Below, piece after piece: positions 8,861 through 18,134 of a stretch of 64,000 bases of DNA; position 1 is the stretch's first letter, and every line of letters starts with the position of its first letter. The stretch lies in the NCBI RefSeq assembly GCF_009870825.1, contig NZ_WTWY01000023.1:1-64000 (forward strand), given 5' to 3'. A program made the position numbers and the translations under genes. Source of the stretch: Paenibacillus sp. USDA918EY. Its GTDB lineage: Bacteria; Bacillota; Bacilli; Paenibacillales; Paenibacillaceae. The notes below the pieces were generated by a model that saw only the letters and a program-made list of their open reading frames with translations, searched no databases and was not told where the DNA came from.

Positions 8861-8978
8861 GGCCATGCGCTCCTATCGACTTTTATAATAATGTCTACTA
8901 TAGATAACAAAAAATGATTGGTCAATTCAATGTTATCAATTACAATAATAGTTATCAACTATGGTGGAGGGTTGGTCC
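8861..8978. promoter_or_regulatory. Divergent ilvE/lysR control region with GTTATC palindromes
   Basis: A 118-bp AT-rich spacer. The perfect palindrome ATAGTTATCAACTAT (8948-8962, three-base centre) lies just before the lysR Shine-Dalgarno. Two related half-sites occur further left: GATAAC in ACTATAGATAAC and GTTATC in ATGTTATCAAT. The arrangement suits binding and autoregulation by the adjacent LysR protein; this is inferred from position and symmetry. Confidence 0.6.
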
Positions 8979-9875
8979 ATGGATTTTCGTCTGCTTGAAT
9001 ATTTTCTGGCGGTTTGCGAGGAGTTACATTTTACCAAAGCCGCCGTCAAACTGGGCATCAGCCAGCCAACGCTAAGTCAGCAAATCCGGTTGCTGGAGGA
9101 TCGGGTAGGAACGCCGCTGTTCCAGAGAATCGGCAAGCGGAATTATTTGACGGAAGCCGGTTTGACGCTAAAAGAGCATGCACTGAACATATTCCATGAG
9201 CTTGAGCAAGCCCAGACGGAAATTAACGAGCTCAAGGGCATGCAGAGGGGAAAACTTACCATCGGATGCTCGGGCAACCACCTCCTCACGCAAACGCTCA
9301 TATCCTTTCATCAAAAAATGCCGGGCATCTCCATCTCCGTGCTGGAGCTTGCGACCGAAGAAACGAGAACAGGGCTGCTCGACAACAAGCTGGACCTCGG
9401 CGTGGTGTTTCTGCCGCTGGATGACGAACAGCTCGTTAGCATGGAACTGTACACCGAAGAGCTGTGTCTTGCGGTTTCCTCCAAACACCGGCTGAGCCGC
9501 AAGAAAGCCGTTAAGCTGGAGGAGCTTATCCAAGAGTCGCTGGTGCTGTTCCCGGAAAAATTTTTGGTGCGCCGAATGGTCGACGCCTACAGCAAAGAGG
9601 CCGGGCTGCGGCTGCAGCCGATCATTGAGCTCTCGACCATGGATTCGATGCTGCAGCTGGTCAAGCTGAACGTAAGCTGCACGATTTTGCCGAAATCGTA
9701 TTTGAATTTGATGCTCCATTCGGACATTGCCATCATCCCGATCGTTAATCCCGTTCCCCAGAAAAAGGTGGGCGTCGTTTACCGGAAGCAAAAATTTTTG
9801 AACGCCTCGATGGTTGCTTTTATCCACGAACTTACGCAAACCTATAATTCGACAAAACTGCCGCAAAAGATGTGA
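8979..9875 (+). CDS. LysR-family transcriptional regulator
   Basis: 298 aa. The N-terminal winged HTH (about 1-60) reads through FTKAAVKLGISQPTLSQQI, followed by the linker helix and a type 2 periplasmic-binding-like effector domain (about 90-290). The ATG at 8979 is chosen because GGAGGG lies 7 bp upstream and LysR proteins normally begin with MD/E(F/L)RLL. It is divergent from ilvE with palindromic sites between, so control of ilvE and itself is likely. The effector cannot be told from sequence. Confidence 0.9.
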   Translation: MDFRLLEYFLAVCEELHFTKAAVKLGISQPTLSQQIRLLEDRVGTPLFQRIGKRNYLTEAGLTLKEHALNIFHELEQAQTEINELKGMQRGKLTIGCSGNHLLTQTLISFHQKMPGISISVLELATEETRTGLLDNKLDLGVVFLPLDDEQLVSMELYTEELCLAVSSKHRLSRKKAVKLEELIQESLVLFPEKFLVRRMVDAYSKEAGLRLQPIIELSTMDSMLQLVKLNVSCTILPKSYLNLMLHSDIAIIPIVNPVPQKKVGVVYRKQKFLNASMVAFIHELTQTYNSTKLPQKM

Positions 9876-10040
9876 CCGACCGCCTGCCCCTCTCTCTTCG
9901 CGAATGCGAACACTGCCGAAAACATCGTCATCGTAAAAACAACCTCCCCAGACATCATTAGATTCCCGCTAACCCGGTTGCGCAACTAGCATTGGAGCCG
10001 ATTCGAAAGAGCCTTGACGGACGTTTTTCTGGTAGAGTCA

Positions 10041-10070
10041 TAGACTTGATATGAAGTTTTACATTATAAT
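10041..10070 (+). promoter_or_regulatory. Probable SigA promoter of the ruvC operon
   Basis: A consensus -10 TATAAT (10065-10070) lies 50 bp before the ruvC start, with TAGACT 18 bp upstream as a partial -35. An alternative TTGATA is only 13 bp away, so the -35 is uncertain. Confidence 0.5.
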
Positions 10071-10120
10071 GAAAAGAACGAATACATATGTTCGCTTTCA
10101 GACTAGAGGAGAGAATTCAT

Positions 10121-10624
10121 TTGCGTATATTAGGTATCGACCCGGGGATCGCGATCGTCGGCTTTGGTTTCATCGATCAGGCCGGGAGCAAGCTGACCCC
10201 GGTGCAATACGGCTGCATCCAGACCGAAGCCCATACGCCGGACGAGGAGCGGCTGCTGCATGTGTACGAAGCGATGCTTCAGCTCATCGACAAATATCAG
10301 CCGGAATGCGTCGCTTTCGAGAAGCTGTTTTTCAACCGGAACGTAACGAACGCGATGCTCGTCAGCCAGGCCCGCGGCGTTCTGATCCTGGCGGCGACCC
10401 AGCGCGGCCTGCCGATTGCCGAGTACACGCCGATGCAGGTTAAGCAGGCCATCGTCGGATACGGCAAAGCGGAGAAAAAGCAGGTTCAGGAAATGGTGCG
10501 CATGTTTCTGAAGCTGCAGGCCGTGCCCAAGCCCGATGACGTGGCGGATGCGTTGGCGGTAGCCATTTGCCACGCCCATTCGCATGCGTTAAATTCGAAA
10601 ATAAACGAGGTATATAGAAAATGA
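10121..10624 (+). CDS. ruvC: Holliday junction resolvase RuvC
   Basis: A 167-aa RNase H-fold endonuclease that cuts Holliday junctions symmetrically in the RuvABC complex. The four catalytic acids are visible: D7 (GIDPG), E67 (VAFEKL), D140 and D143 (PDDVADA). The TTG start follows GAGGAGAG; upstream in-frame codons at 10088 would add an unlikely tail. The stop overlaps ruvA by four bases. Bacillus subtilis lacks RuvC and uses RecU, so its presence separates this organism from Bacillus and fits Paenibacillus. Confidence 0.96.
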   Translation: MRILGIDPGIAIVGFGFIDQAGSKLTPVQYGCIQTEAHTPDEERLLHVYEAMLQLIDKYQPECVAFEKLFFNRNVTNAMLVSQARGVLILAATQRGLPIAEYTPMQVKQAIVGYGKAEKKQVQEMVRMFLKLQAVPKPDDVADALAVAICHAHSHALNSKINEVYRK

Positions 10625-11235
10625 TCGATTTTTTGAGAGGACCCGTGGTCCATCTGGAGAATGAATATATCGTGCTGGACGTTCAAGGGGTGGGATACCG
10701 CGTATTCTGCCCTAATCCTTTAATATTCGCCAAAGCGGAAGGGCCTGTGACCGTGTACACCCACCATCATGTGCGTGAGGACGCGATCCTGCTGTTCGGT
10801 TTCCCGAGCCGGGAGGAACAGAGGTTGTTCCGCAAGCTGATCGACGTATCGGGGATCGGGCCGAAGGTGGCCTTGGGCATTCTTGCGGGAGGCACGCCGG
10901 AGCAGCTGGTGACGGCCATTTACCAGGAAAACATTACGTTCCTGACGAAAATGCCGGGCATCGGCAAAAAAACGGCGCAGCGCATGGTCCTTGATTTGAA
11001 GGACAAGCTGGACGGGTTCGGCACGGCTTCGCTGGCCACCGGACTGTTTGCGGTACCGGAGCCGGAAGAAGGGGACGGATCGGCATGGTCCGAAGCGCGC
11101 GAAGGCCTTAAAGCGCTGGGATATACTGATGCGGAGCTGGATCGGGTATGGCTCAAAATCAAGGACGAGACGGCGTTTGGCGATTCGGTGGACATATTGA
11201 TGAAAAAAGCGCTGAAGCTGCTTTATGCGGGTTAA
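10621..11235 (+). CDS. ruvA: Holliday junction branch-migration protein RuvA
   Basis: 204 aa: an OB-fold N-terminus (to about 65), tandem helix-hairpin-helix motifs (SGIGPKVALGI, PGIGKKTAQRMVLDLK), a flexible linker and the small C-terminal domain that contacts RuvB. It binds the four-way junction as a tetramer and loads RuvB. The ATG overlaps the ruvC stop (ATGA), so translation is coupled. Confidence 0.97.
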   Translation: MIDFLRGPVVHLENEYIVLDVQGVGYRVFCPNPLIFAKAEGPVTVYTHHHVREDAILLFGFPSREEQRLFRKLIDVSGIGPKVALGILAGGTPEQLVTAIYQENITFLTKMPGIGKKTAQRMVLDLKDKLDGFGTASLATGLFAVPEPEEGDGSAWSEAREGLKALGYTDAELDRVWLKIKDETAFGDSVDILMKKALKLLYAG

Positions 11236-11271
11236 TCGAAGCACTCGGCTGCTGAAAGAGGGGCGATGGGA

Positions 11272-12276
11272 ATGGATGACCGGATCATATCGGCAAATTT
11301 AATGATGGAAGACCAGGCGGTGGAGCTGAGTCTTCGCCCCCGGTATTTGAATGAATATATCGGACAGAACCAGGTGAAAGAAAACCTGAAGATTTATATC
11401 GAAGCGGCCAAAATGCGCAACGAGGCCTTGGATCACGTACTTCTGTACGGACCTCCGGGGCTTGGTAAAACCACGTTGGCCAACATTATCGCCAACGAGC
11501 TTGGCGTGAACTTGCGCACGACCTCGGGTCCCGCGATCGAGCGTCCCGGAGATCTGGCGGCGCTCCTGACCAACCTGCAGGAAGGGGACGTGCTGTTCAT
11601 CGACGAGATTCACCGCCTGCACCGCACGGTGGAAGAGGTGTTGTACCCGGCGATGGAGGACTTTGCGCTCGATATCATGATCGGCAAAGGCCCAAGCGCA
11701 CGCTCCGTTCGTTTGGATCTGCCGCCGTTTACGCTGATCGGGGCGACGACGCGGGCGGGCCTGCTGTCCGCTCCATTACGCGACCGTTTCGGCGTCGTAA
11801 GCCGGCTCGAATTTTACAACGTGGACGAACTCAGCTATATCGTGTCGCGCGGCGCCGATATTTTCGGCATCGAAATCGTCGGGGACGCGGCCGAGGAAAT
11901 CGCTTTGCGTTCAAGGGGGACTCCACGGATCGCCAACCGTCTGCTGAAGAGGGTGCGCGACTATGCCCAGGTGCGCGGCGACGGGATGATTACGCCCAAA
12001 ATCGCGGAGGAGTCGCTGAAGATGCTTCAAGTCGATCCCCGCGGATTGGACCAGATCGACTACAAGATGCTGACTTCGATGATTACGAGCTTTAAGGGCG
12101 GGCCGGTCGGACTTGATACGATTGCCGCCACCATCGGGGAGGAAAGCCAAACGATTGAGGATGTGTATGAGCCTTACCTGCTTCAGATCGGCTTCCTGCA
12201 GCGGACGCCCCGGGGCAGGATCGTGACCCCTGCGGCCTATCAGCATTTGGGTCTGCCGATGCCTGAAACCCGTTAA
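11272..12276 (+). CDS. ruvB: Holliday junction branch-migration helicase RuvB
   Basis: A 334-aa hexameric AAA+ motor. Walker A GPPGLGKTT is at about 60-68, Walker B is LFIDEIHR, a sensor/Arg-finger region (GATTRAGLLSAPLRDRF) follows, and a winged-helix C-terminus contains PRGRIVTPAAY. Two nearby ATGs exist; 11272 has AGAGGGG at 8 bp, whereas 11266 leaves only 2. It is the third gene of ruvCAB. Confidence 0.97.
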   Translation: MDDRIISANLMMEDQAVELSLRPRYLNEYIGQNQVKENLKIYIEAAKMRNEALDHVLLYGPPGLGKTTLANIIANELGVNLRTTSGPAIERPGDLAALLTNLQEGDVLFIDEIHRLHRTVEEVLYPAMEDFALDIMIGKGPSARSVRLDLPPFTLIGATTRAGLLSAPLRDRFGVVSRLEFYNVDELSYIVSRGADIFGIEIVGDAAEEIALRSRGTPRIANRLLKRVRDYAQVRGDGMITPKIAEESLKMLQVDPRGLDQIDYKMLTSMITSFKGGPVGLDTIAATIGEESQTIEDVYEPYLLQIGFLQRTPRGRIVTPAAYQHLGLPMPETR

Positions 12277-12341
12277 TTCAATGCGATTGTAAACATTCTT
12301 TTTTATATAGACTTCATGGGATGCAAGGAGGAACATAACGA

Positions 12342-14444
12342 GTGCGAAAATCGATGGTACCGAAGGTTGTTTCATGGTGTGGCAAAGGGCTTCTGGCCGT
12401 ATTGCTGGCCGCCGGAAGCTTGCAGATGCCAGGCGAGGCAGCTGCTCTTTCTGCCGACCATATCCGGGTCGGGTTGTTTATGGATTTGGGAAGCACCTAT
12501 AAATCTACGACGACGGCAATGACGCTGTCCTCCGGACAAGCTTGGTCGATCGGATTCAATGCGGCAGGGGGAGCATCCTCCTTACTTACGCTTGCCGCCG
12601 GGGAAGAGGCACGTTTCAGCATTGACGGCTTCCGCGTGAAGGTGCTGGAAACCAAAGATCTTTCGGCTGCTGCCGCAGCTTACAAAAAGCTGGCGGCTAC
12701 GGCGGACAAGCCGATTTTGTTCGCGGCCCCAACGTCCTCCGGACAAGTGTACCAGCTTTATACGGGGTATTATGCCAATGAGCAAACAGCCGCAGCGGCG
12801 GCAACGAGAGCAGCGCAAACGGCAGCAGCCTATTTGGACGGGCAGAAACCTGCGGTAAAAGGATCTAAACATTTGACGGCAGGCACGTACGCTTCGGAAG
12901 CGCAGGCAACAGCCGCCGCAACCTCCATCAAGGATGTAGGTTTTGACGCGATGGTCGCGTTGGAGCAGACGGCCGACGGCGGCAGCCGCTACGCGGTTTG
13001 GGTCGGGGAAGCCGCCAACGATCAGGAACTGGCCGCGCTGCAAAGCTCCGCCGCTTCGCAATTGCCGCAGTTTGCGTTAACGAACGCGGACGCGAGTATG
13101 CCGGCGTTGATCATCCGCCAGGATGTCAGCCTCGGGCAAGCCGTAAAACATTTTCAGGTTAGCGGCCAAGACGCCAAAGCTTGGGTATCAAGCAACGGTT
13201 CGGAACTGAAGGTGAAAGAAAGATCCAACCGTGCTTACCGCGGAGCGATGGAGATCAGCTCTTTAAACGGGCAGCTGGCGCTGGTTAACGACCTGGCGTT
13301 CGAACAATACTTGTATTCGGTTGTTGGCGGCGAGGTGCCGGCTTCGTGGCCTGCCGAAGCGTTAAAAGCGCAAGCGGTCGCCGCGCGCAGTTATGCGGAA
13401 TTCCAAATCGGGCAAAGCAGCAAATTCAAAATCGCCGATGTCGTCGATACGACGCTCAGCCAAGCTTACAACGGGGTATCTTCCGAATCTCCCAGCGTCG
13501 TCGAAGCGGTTGACGCGACCCGCGGCGAAGTGATCCGGAAGGACGGCAAAGTGGTCGAAGCGGTGTTCTCCTCGAATGCCGGAGGCGCGTCGGCCGATCC
13601 TTCCGAAGTATGGAACAGCGGCGGGGACGCGTTCGCAAGCGTGCCGAGCCAAGGAGACACGGCCGCGACGAAAGGCCAAAAATTGTGGTACCATGTGCTG
13701 CTTCCTTCCGGCGTAAGCGGATATGTGCGTGAAGACAACGTAAAAGAGACCGGGACCTTTACCGGCGGCGGGCTTGCCAAAGTAACGGTAACGGCCAAAG
13801 ACACCAACGTCCGGCCGCTGCCGCTGATCCAATCCGACAAAAGCCCCGTCGCCAAAATGAATCCCGGCGATACCGCGGTTTTGCTGGAAAAAGTAAACGA
13901 GTCCGGCACCTACTCCTGGGTCCGGGGGCCGTTTTCGTCGGCAGAACTGCTGAAAACCATCCAGGGCAAGACGCAGACATCGCCCCCTTCTCCGATCGTA
14001 ACGCTGGAGGTCACCAAACGCGGGCCGTCCGGCCGGGCGACGGAAATCAAGGCCAACGGCCAAATTCTTGACGTAAAATACCCGGACTTGTTCCGCTCGG
14101 CGTTCGGCAGCCTTCCGAGCACATTGTTTGATATTGTCCAAACGGGGAGCTATACTGTACTGAGTGCGAACGGCACGACGACCAAACTGACCGGTTCGTC
14201 CGGCGCCGCCGTTATGTCGGCTTCCGGCCAAAGCACGGTGTCGGGAAGCGGAACGGTCATCCTGACCGGGGACGGCACGGCCCGCAGCATAGACCCGAGC
14301 GAAGGCTTCCTATTTGTCGGCCGCGGCAACGGGCACGGCCTCGGACTCTCGCAATGGGGAGCCAAAGGGATGGCGGACGAAGGGTATGGTTATCAGGATA
14401 TATTGAAACACTATTACCAGAATGTGACTTTGACTAAGGAATGA
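12342..14444 (+). CDS. SpoIID/LytB-domain protein with SPOR-like region and inserted SH3-like module
   Basis: 700 aa, exported (signal about 1-35). Residues about 110-240 hold two Ala-rich SPOR-like repeats (TGYYANEQTA, AGTYASEAQA) that would bind denuded glycan. The SpoIID catalytic domain starts near 300 with LAFEQYLYSVVGGEVP and its presumed catalytic Glu (E331), and ends with GRGNGHGLGLSQWGAKGMA near 660-676. In between, about 435-540, is an SH3-like stretch (LPSGVSGYVREDNV...VRPLP...TYSWVRGP). SpoIID is a peptidoglycan lytic transglycosylase acting in engulfment. The GTG start has AGGAGG 10 bp upstream. It sits between ruvB and queA, six bases before queA. Whether it is the sporulation SpoIID itself or a LytB-like paralogue is not settled. 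Confidence 0.85.
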   Translation: MRKSMVPKVVSWCGKGLLAVLLAAGSLQMPGEAAALSADHIRVGLFMDLGSTYKSTTTAMTLSSGQAWSIGFNAAGGASSLLTLAAGEEARFSIDGFRVKVLETKDLSAAAAAYKKLAATADKPILFAAPTSSGQVYQLYTGYYANEQTAAAAATRAAQTAAAYLDGQKPAVKGSKHLTAGTYASEAQATAAATSIKDVGFDAMVALEQTADGGSRYAVWVGEAANDQELAALQSSAASQLPQFALTNADASMPALIIRQDVSLGQAVKHFQVSGQDAKAWVSSNGSELKVKERSNRAYRGAMEISSLNGQLALVNDLAFEQYLYSVVGGEVPASWPAEALKAQAVAARSYAEFQIGQSSKFKIADVVDTTLSQAYNGVSSESPSVVEAVDATRGEVIRKDGKVVEAVFSSNAGGASADPSEVWNSGGDAFASVPSQGDTAATKGQKLWYHVLLPSGVSGYVREDNVKETGTFTGGGLAKVTVTAKDTNVRPLPLIQSDKSPVAKMNPGDTAVLLEKVNESGTYSWVRGPFSSAELLKTIQGKTQTSPPSPIVTLEVTKRGPSGRATEIKANGQILDVKYPDLFRSAFGSLPSTLFDIVQTGSYTVLSANGTTTKLTGSSGAAVMSASGQSTVSGSGTVILTGDGTARSIDPSEGFLFVGRGNGHGLGLSQWGAKGMADEGYGYQDILKHYYQNVTLTKE

Positions 14445-14450
14445 CGAAAT

Positions 14451-15479
14451 ATGAACGTAGATTTGTACGATTTTGACCTGCCGGAATCATTGATTGCGCA
14501 GACGCCGCTCAAGGAGCGCACGGCATCTCGATTATTGACGCTGAACAAGCAGACCGGCGCCATCGCCCATCATACATTCAAGGATATCGTGGATCAGCTG
14601 CAGCCCGGCGACACGCTCGTGTTAAACGATACGCGGGTCATTCCCGCGAGATTGTTCGGTACCAAGGAGGATACGGGGGCCAAGGCCGAAGTGCTGCTGC
14701 TGAAAAACCTCGGCGAGGACCGGTGGGAAGCGCTCGTAAAACCGGGCAAAAAGCTGAAACCGGGGACGTCGATCCTTTTCGGCGACGAACTGAAGGCCGT
14801 CATCGAAGACGAAGGCGACATGGGCGAGCGCGTGCTGAAGTTTTATTATAAAGGGATTTTCCAGGAGATTTTGGACCGGCTTGGCCAAATGCCCCTGCCG
14901 CCGTATATCAAGGAGAAACTGGACGACCGGGAGCGGTATCAGACCGTATATTCCCGCCATGAAGGCTCCGCGGCCGCGCCGACGGCCGGACTCCATTTTA
15001 CGAAAGAGCTTCTCGAGGAAATCGGCCGGAAAGGCGTCACGATCGCCTATCTGACGCTTCACGTCGGGCTCGGAACCTTCCGTCCCATGTCCGTCGACAA
15101 GGTTGAGGATCATGTGATGCATGCGGAGTATTATTCCGTTTCGCAGGAAACGGTCGACCTTTTAAACGCGGCGCGCAGCCGGGGCGGACGCATCATTGCG
15201 GTCGGCACGACTTCGTGCCGGACGCTTGAAACGCTTGGCACCCGTTTTGCGGGCGGACAGCTCGAGGCTTGCAGCGGTTGGACGGATATTTTCATCTATC
15301 CCGGTTACGAATTCAAGGTCGTGGATGCCCTGATCACCAACTTCCATCTGCCGAAGTCCACGCTGGTGATGCTGGTAAGCGCGCTGGCAGGCAGAGAACA
15401 TATTTTGCATGCGTACGAAGAGGCGATCAAAGAGAAATACCGCTTTTTCAGCTTCGGCGACGCCATGTTTATTTACTAA
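14451..15479 (+). CDS. queA: S-adenosylmethionine:tRNA ribosyltransferase-isomerase
   Basis: 342 aa, full length. It transfers and isomerises the ribosyl moiety of SAM onto preQ1 in tRNA, making epoxyqueuosine. Family motifs include the N-terminal FDLPESLIAQTP, LNDTRVIPARL, SAAAPTAGLHFT and VGTTSCRTLE. It forms a unit with tgt, the preceding step of queuosine synthesis. Confidence 0.97.
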   Translation: MNVDLYDFDLPESLIAQTPLKERTASRLLTLNKQTGAIAHHTFKDIVDQLQPGDTLVLNDTRVIPARLFGTKEDTGAKAEVLLLKNLGEDRWEALVKPGKKLKPGTSILFGDELKAVIEDEGDMGERVLKFYYKGIFQEILDRLGQMPLPPYIKEKLDDRERYQTVYSRHEGSAAAPTAGLHFTKELLEEIGRKGVTIAYLTLHVGLGTFRPMSVDKVEDHVMHAEYYSVSQETVDLLNAARSRGGRIIAVGTTSCRTLETLGTRFAGGQLEACSGWTDIFIYPGYEFKVVDALITNFHLPKSTLVMLVSALAGREHILHAYEEAIKEKYRFFSFGDAMFIY

Positions 15480-15516
15480 AGTCCGATCGAGCGGAATCTA
15501 AGAGGATGGTAGATAT

Positions 15517-16656
15517 ATGACAGCACCCGTGTATTATGAACATATTAAAACATGCAAACAATCCGGAGCGCGGCTTGGCCGCGTTCACACCCCACACGGG
15601 GTGATCGAAACGCCGACCTTCATGCCGGTGGGAACGCTGGCTACCGTAAAAACGATGAGCCCGGAAGAGCTGAAGGCGATGGATGCGCAAATCATCTTGA
15701 GCAACACCTATCATCTTTTCCTGCGTCCCGGCCATGACATCGTGCGGGAAGCGGGAGGACTTCACAAGTTCATGAACTGGGACCGCCCGATCCTGACCGA
15801 CAGCGGCGGCTTTCAGGTGTTCAGCTTGAGCGAAATGCGCAAGATCACCGAAGAAGGCGTTCATTTCCGCTCCCACTTGAATGGGGACAAGCTTTTTATT
15901 TCCCCGGAAGTGGCGATGGAAATCCAGAACTCGCTCGGCTCCGATATTATGATGGCGTTCGACGAATGTCCGCCGTATCCGGCGGAATACGAATACGTTA
16001 AAAAATCGACGGAGCGGACGACAAGATGGGCCGAACGCTGCCTGAAGAGCAATGCCCGCCCTCATGACCAGGCGTTGTTTGGCATCGTGCAGGGGGGCAT
16101 GTACGAAGATTTGCGCAAACAAAGCGCGCGGGATTTGACTTCCATGGATTTCCCGGGGTATGCTATTGGTGGACTCAGCGTTGGAGAGTCCAAGCAGCTG
16201 ATGTACGAAGTGCTGGATTATACCGTTCCGCTTCTTCCGGACAACAAACCCCGTTATTTGATGGGCGTCGGTTCTCCGGATGCTCTGGTCGAAGGTTCGA
16301 TCAGAGGAGTGGACATGTTTGACTGCGTACTTCCGACGCGGATTGCCCGCAACGGAACGACCATGACAAGCCAGGGACGGATCGTGGTCCGAAACGCCCA
16401 ATACGCCAGAGATTTTGGCCCCCTTGACCCTGCATGCGATTGCTACACTTGCCGGAACTATTCAAGAGCCTATCTGCGGCATTTGATCAAGGCCGACGAA
16501 ACCTTTGGCCTCAGGCTGACGACGTACCACAACCTGCATTTCCTCATCAACCTGATGAAGCAAGTGCGGCAGAGCATCATGGAAGACAGGCTGCTTGATT
16601 TCCGCGACGAGTTTTTTGAACAATACGGTCTTCATGACAATGATAAAGGTTTTTAA
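15517..16656 (+). CDS. tgt: Queuine/preQ1 tRNA-guanine transglycosylase
   Basis: A 379-aa TIM-barrel enzyme exchanging G34 of GUN-anticodon tRNAs for preQ1. Visible: the substrate/active-site segment ILTDSGGFQVFSL, the nucleophile Asp in GVDMFDCVLPTR, and the zinc site CDCYTC followed by the His of AYLRHL. GAGGATGG precedes the ATG. It lies 37 bp after queA in the same operon. Confidence 0.97.
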   Translation: MTAPVYYEHIKTCKQSGARLGRVHTPHGVIETPTFMPVGTLATVKTMSPEELKAMDAQIILSNTYHLFLRPGHDIVREAGGLHKFMNWDRPILTDSGGFQVFSLSEMRKITEEGVHFRSHLNGDKLFISPEVAMEIQNSLGSDIMMAFDECPPYPAEYEYVKKSTERTTRWAERCLKSNARPHDQALFGIVQGGMYEDLRKQSARDLTSMDFPGYAIGGLSVGESKQLMYEVLDYTVPLLPDNKPRYLMGVGSPDALVEGSIRGVDMFDCVLPTRIARNGTTMTSQGRIVVRNAQYARDFGPLDPACDCYTCRNYSRAYLRHLIKADETFGLRLTTYHNLHFLINLMKQVRQSIMEDRLLDFRDEFFEQYGLHDNDKGF

Positions 16657-16725
16657 TCCGAATGGTTTTCGGAAATGCCTGAAAAATGCATTCGCGGGGT
16701 TAGTCCTTGAAAGGGGGGAAAGGGA

Positions 16726-17067
16726 ATGTTCGGAAAATTCGAAAGTTTTGAATTTGCGGCAGGCGCAGGCGGCGCAGGCGGCGGCAACAGTATTCTCAGC
16801 CTGGTTTTGCCTCTCGTGCTGATGTTTGCGATTTTTTATTTCCTGCTCATTCGTCCGCAGCAGAAGAAACAGAAAACCCGTAACTCGATGCTCAGCGCAT
16901 TGAAAAAAGGGGATAAGGTGGTCACGATCGGCGGACTTCACGGAACGATCATGGAAATTTCGGACGACGTCGTCGTTTTGCGCGTCAATGACGTCACGAA
17001 ACTGACGTTCGACCGCAATTCCATCAGCCATGCGATCAGCACCTCATCGGCTGAAAGCGACAAATAA
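16726..17067 (+). CDS. yajC: Preprotein translocase accessory subunit YajC
   Basis: 113 aa with one N-terminal transmembrane helix (SLVLPLVLMFAIFYFLLIRP) followed by the hallmark basic run QQKKQKTRN and a small cytosolic domain (GDKVVTIGGLHGTI). It associates with SecDF. An AG-rich Shine-Dalgarno precedes the ATG. It is the last gene of the queA-tgt-yajC group, and secD and secF lie 5 kb downstream. Confidence 0.95.
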   Translation: MFGKFESFEFAAGAGGAGGGNSILSLVLPLVLMFAIFYFLLIRPQQKKQKTRNSMLSALKKGDKVVTIGGLHGTIMEISDDVVVLRVNDVTKLTFDRNSISHAISTSSAESDK

Positions 17068-17138
17068 GCCGATAAAGACATAAAGAAAAACAAGATACTT
17101 ATGAATCTAACGAGGATTGCAATTCCTCGCAGCCAAAC

Positions 17139-17175
17139 AAAAAAGGCGGTTCCCGCACGGGGAGCCGCCTTTTTT
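17139..17175. terminator. Bidirectional terminator between yajC and PAP2 gene
   Basis: Perfect 11-bp arms AAAAAAGGCGG/CCGCCTTTTTT with a short inner stem. A/T tracts on both sides fit the convergent genes. A second small palindrome, CGAGGA/TCCTCG, lies at 17111-17129. Confidence 0.9.
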
Positions 17176-17220
17176 GCTTTTGCATCGGTCATGCAGCATG
17201 AACGGATTGCGAATTCAAAG

Positions 17221-18057
17221 TCAGCCGAACATTTTGCCCTGCTCGCGCAGCATCACGCCGTCTTTGCTTCTCAGGGACAGCTTTGCGAGCGCGATCCCCG
17301 CGTTTGAAGCGATAAGGCCGAGTATGGTGCCGGCTATCATATCGGTCAGCCAATGGATGCCCAAATAGAAAATGCTGAAAACAATGATCACCGCGCTGAC
17401 GGTCGTTATAAGGCCGAAACGGCGGTTGCCCGAGCGCAGCCCGAGGACCATCATCGTAACCGAAATCGACGTATGAAGGCTTGGGAAACAGTTGTTCAGT
17501 CCGGATAACGGCCTGTACTCCTGTTCAAAGTTCGGGAACACCTCCAGCATGAAAAACTGCGCTCCGGACGGCGGGTAAGACCATACCTCGTTGACCGGGA
17601 AAAACAGGTAAAACGGAATCGCTACGGTGTAGTTGATGATGATGGCGAAGCAGGTTGCCAGCACGAAAACCTTGTTTTGGTCGGAAACGTAGACGCCGAG
17701 CGACGCGACGAGCAGCGATTGGAAAACCACCACATAAAAAAACACGAGGACGGGAGTGATGTACCCGCTGTGGAAAAAGTTTTGCAAATGCTGCACGAAA
17801 TGCCCTTCGAGGCTGAACACCCAAGGCGTGAAATCTTTATGGTAATTCATTTTTTCTTCGATCTGCAGCTCGTATTTGTTGGCCAAGAGCAGGCCCACCA
17901 TAATACAGAACAGCAATAGGAATTTGCGCGAAGTCAGCAGCTCTTTAATGAAGAGGTAAGCCGCTTTTAACGGGTTGCGGAGCGTCCCCACCCAGATCAG
18001 CAGGATGACCGTAACTGCCGATGCGATGGATATTCCCTGCATGGATTGGAATAACAA
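17221..18057 (-). CDS. PAP2-superfamily membrane phosphatase
   Basis: 278 aa with about six transmembrane helices. The PAP2 signature is split as usual: FPSLHTS (motif 2, catalytic-site His) and YLGIHWLTDM (motif 3). The longer N-terminal part and absence of a clear motif 1 KxxxxxxRP place it near the PAP2_3/inositol-phosphotransferase-like branch. It likely acts on a lipid phosphate or polyprenyl pyrophosphate at the outer face. The TTG start is chosen because GAGGAGG lies about 11 bp upstream; an ATG at 18042 is the alternative. It is monocistronic, and this locus is not part of the usual Bacillus order. Confidence 0.85.
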   Translation of the reverse strand: MLFQSMQGISIASAVTVILLIWVGTLRNPLKAAYLFIKELLTSRKFLLLFCIMVGLLLANKYELQIEEKMNYHKDFTPWVFSLEGHFVQHLQNFFHSGYITPVLVFFYVVVFQSLLVASLGVYVSDQNKVFVLATCFAIIINYTVAIPFYLFFPVNEVWSYPPSGAQFFMLEVFPNFEQEYRPLSGLNNCFPSLHTSISVTMMVLGLRSGNRRFGLITTVSAVIIVFSIFYLGIHWLTDMIAGTILGLIASNAGIALAKLSLRSKDGVMLREQGKMFG

Positions 18058-18134
18058 ATCGGTAAAAGCCTCCTCTAGTAAGAATCACGTGACCATAGTG
18101 TACCACATTTCAAAAGAAGAGACCCTATAAATAA

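Noticed and set aside
10051..10443. 130-codon plus-strand frame overlapping ruvC
   Set aside because: It is out of frame with ruvC, Arg/Pro-rich and lacks a ribosome-binding site.
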